From Amycolatopsis arida (GTDB lineage Bacteria > Actinomycetota > Actinomycetes > Mycobacteriales > Pseudonocardiaceae), in the NCBI RefSeq assembly GCF_900115565.1, contig NZ_FOWW01000012.1, positions 1 to 64,000 on the forward strand: 64,000 nucleotides of DNA, written 5' to 3'. Position numbers and translations under genes: made by a program. Below, in pieces: positions 63,183 to 64,000 of the stretch. Numbering within the stretch: the first letter of the stretch is position 1; each line of letters begins with the position of its first letter. The notes beneath the pieces were generated by a model that was given only the letters and a program-made list of their open reading frames with translations, did no database searches and was not told the DNA's origin.

Positions 63183-63616
63183 CGTGGCGGCTGGTCCCGT
63201 ACCACGCAGGTCAGCCGTGCGGTGCAGGTGCGCCGCCCCCGCCCGTCGGTGATCGCGATGTCCACCGTCACCGTGCCCCGGCCCACGTGCAGCGGCGTCG
63301 CCACCCCGGTGACCACCCCCTCGCGCACCGCACGGTGGTGCGTGCAGGACAGCTCCAGGCCCATCGCCGCCCGGCCCGGACCGGCGTTGAGCGCGGCCGC
63401 GACGGAGCCCAACGTCTCGGCCAGCGCCGCGTTGGCGCCGCCGTGCAGCAGGCCGTACGGCTGCAGGTTGCCGGTCACCGGCATGGTCGCTACCACCCGC
63501 TCCGGGCTCAGCTCGACGATCTCGATCCCCAGCTTGTCGTTGAGCTGCTGGTCGGCCACCGCGGGGTCGACGCCGCGCAGCATCGCGCGGTACCCGTCGG
63601 ACGTCTGCTCGGTCAA
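63179..63616 (-). CDS. PaaI-type hotdog thioesterase
   Basis: I use a TTG at 63616 (GGAAGAGG 8 nt upstream), giving 145 residues; the frame stays open to 63667. The hotdog core and active site are clear: GLLHGGANAALAETLGSVAA (HGG with the catalytic Asn/Glu) and THHRAVREGVVTGVATPLHV, GRGTVTVDIAITD. It would hydrolyse an aryl- or acyl-CoA. Position between the liv genes and polA is conserved in many actinomycetes. Confidence 0.85.
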   Translation of the reverse strand: MTEQTSDGYRAMLRGVDPAVADQQLNDKLGIEIVELSPERVVATMPVTGNLQPYGLLHGGANAALAETLGSVAAALNAGPGRAAMGLELSCTHHRAVREGVVTGVATPLHVGRGTVTVDIAITDGRGRRTCTARLTCVVRDQPPR

Positions 63617-63782
63617 CGTTGCCACCTCTTCCGCCTCGGCACCCGGACGGGGGAGCGGGGGACGCACACCACCGGGTGTCGGTAGCCCACCCTAGACTTC
63701 GGCACGTGACCGAGCCTGCGAGGGAACGATTCAACACAGCAGCCCGGCGAACGCCGCCGACGAGCGCCAGCGAGGAGGGGGC

Positions 63783-64000
63783 GTGAACGCCAGCCAGACC
63801 ACCCCCAGCCCCACCACCAGCGGTGAGACCACGGACACCGGGCGGCGGCTGCTGCTGATCGATGGTCACTCGATGGCCTACCGGGCCTTCTTCGCGGTGC
63901 CCGCGGACCGGTTCCGCACCTCGACCGGGCAGGTGACCAACGCGGTCTTCGGGTTCACCTCGATGCTGATCAACCTGTTGCGCGACGAGCAGCCGACCCA
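63783..64000 (+). CDS. polA: DNA polymerase I, N-terminal part (runs off window)
   Basis: The GTG at 63783 follows GAGGAGGGG. After a short Thr/Ser-rich start the protein reads RRLLLIDGHSMAYRAFFAVP, TSTGQVTNAVFGFTSMLINL, the beginning of the 5'-3' exonuclease domain of PolA with the metal-binding Asp in LIDGHS. Only the first 72 codons are in the window. Confidence 0.92.
   Translation, partial: MNASQTTPSPTTSGETTDTGRRLLLIDGHSMAYRAFFAVPADRFRTSTGQVTNAVFGFTSMLINLLRDEQPT

Overview
The window is high-GC DNA of an actinomycete, most likely a member of the Pseudonocardiales. The signs are dense GTG/TTG starts, AfsR-, StrR-, MocR- and ECF-type regulators, actinobacterial integrative-element genes, and a core block pdtaR-livHMGF-livK-PaaI-polA at the right edge. 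Species cannot be read from the sequence.

Left part (1-23.4 kb). Four secreted enzymes carry the same C-terminal FG-GAP (51-residue, Ca-binding) repeat module: a lysozyme-like protein (cut by the window edge), an M23 peptidase, a GH172 (DUF2961) glycosidase with an FN3 domain, and a GH43/GH32-like five-bladed glycosidase. The two glycosidase genes share a promoter and LacI-type operator, so they are probably co-regulated for use of a furanose-type polysaccharide. Next come a secreted trypsin-like protease, a frameshifted StrR-like regulator, an AfsR-type giant regulator, a short operon ending in a SagB-like fragment, an ECF sigma factor, a rhodanese-like ORF, a methyltransferase, a P450 and its divergent TetR regulator.

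Middle (23.4-41.6 kb). This is a mosaic of intact genes (VanR-like response regulator, MBL-fold protein, MocR regulator, two DHFR-like or membrane proteins, sigma factor with SnoaL-like domain, phosphotransferase, epoxide hydrolase, CGNR protein, methyltransferase) between many decayed genes. The decayed ones are VanY, VanS-like, an EamA exporter, a DHFR-like protein, integrase scraps, IS1380, a TGT-like gene in two separate halves, and a replication-xis-int module with a nonsense-mutated, truncated integrase.

Accessory island (41.6-55.9 kb). Two CRISPR mini-arrays (two 37-nt repeats and one 35-nt spacer each) sit behind duplicated 149-bp leaders, and a third lone repeat lies near a Tn3 transposase relic. 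No cas gene is visible. Between the two arrays lie an MFS exporter, a small gene for an 83-residue protein made of six PTDW repeats (a candidate ribosomal peptide precursor), and a divergent GGDEF membrane protein. The CRISPR repeat directly abuts a relic of a radical SAM/SPASM protein with a Cys-Pro tail. Further right are a flavin monooxygenase/TetR pair, an HXXEE membrane protein/TetR pair, a DHFR-like gene, an AraC regulator, decayed integrative-element genes and the C-terminal half of a tyrosine integrase ending next to a tRNA gene with anticodon CAA. The matching N-terminal half of such an integrase lies 14 kb to the left.

Core part (55.9-64 kb). The tRNA is followed by an intact pdtaR-type ANTAR response regulator, a complete branched-chain amino-acid ABC transporter (livH, livM, livG, livF, convergent livK), a cupin-type XRE regulator with a leaderless promoter, a PaaI-type thioesterase and the start of polA. 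These genes show no frameshifts, so the many lesions further left look like real decay of horizontally acquired DNA rather than poor sequence.
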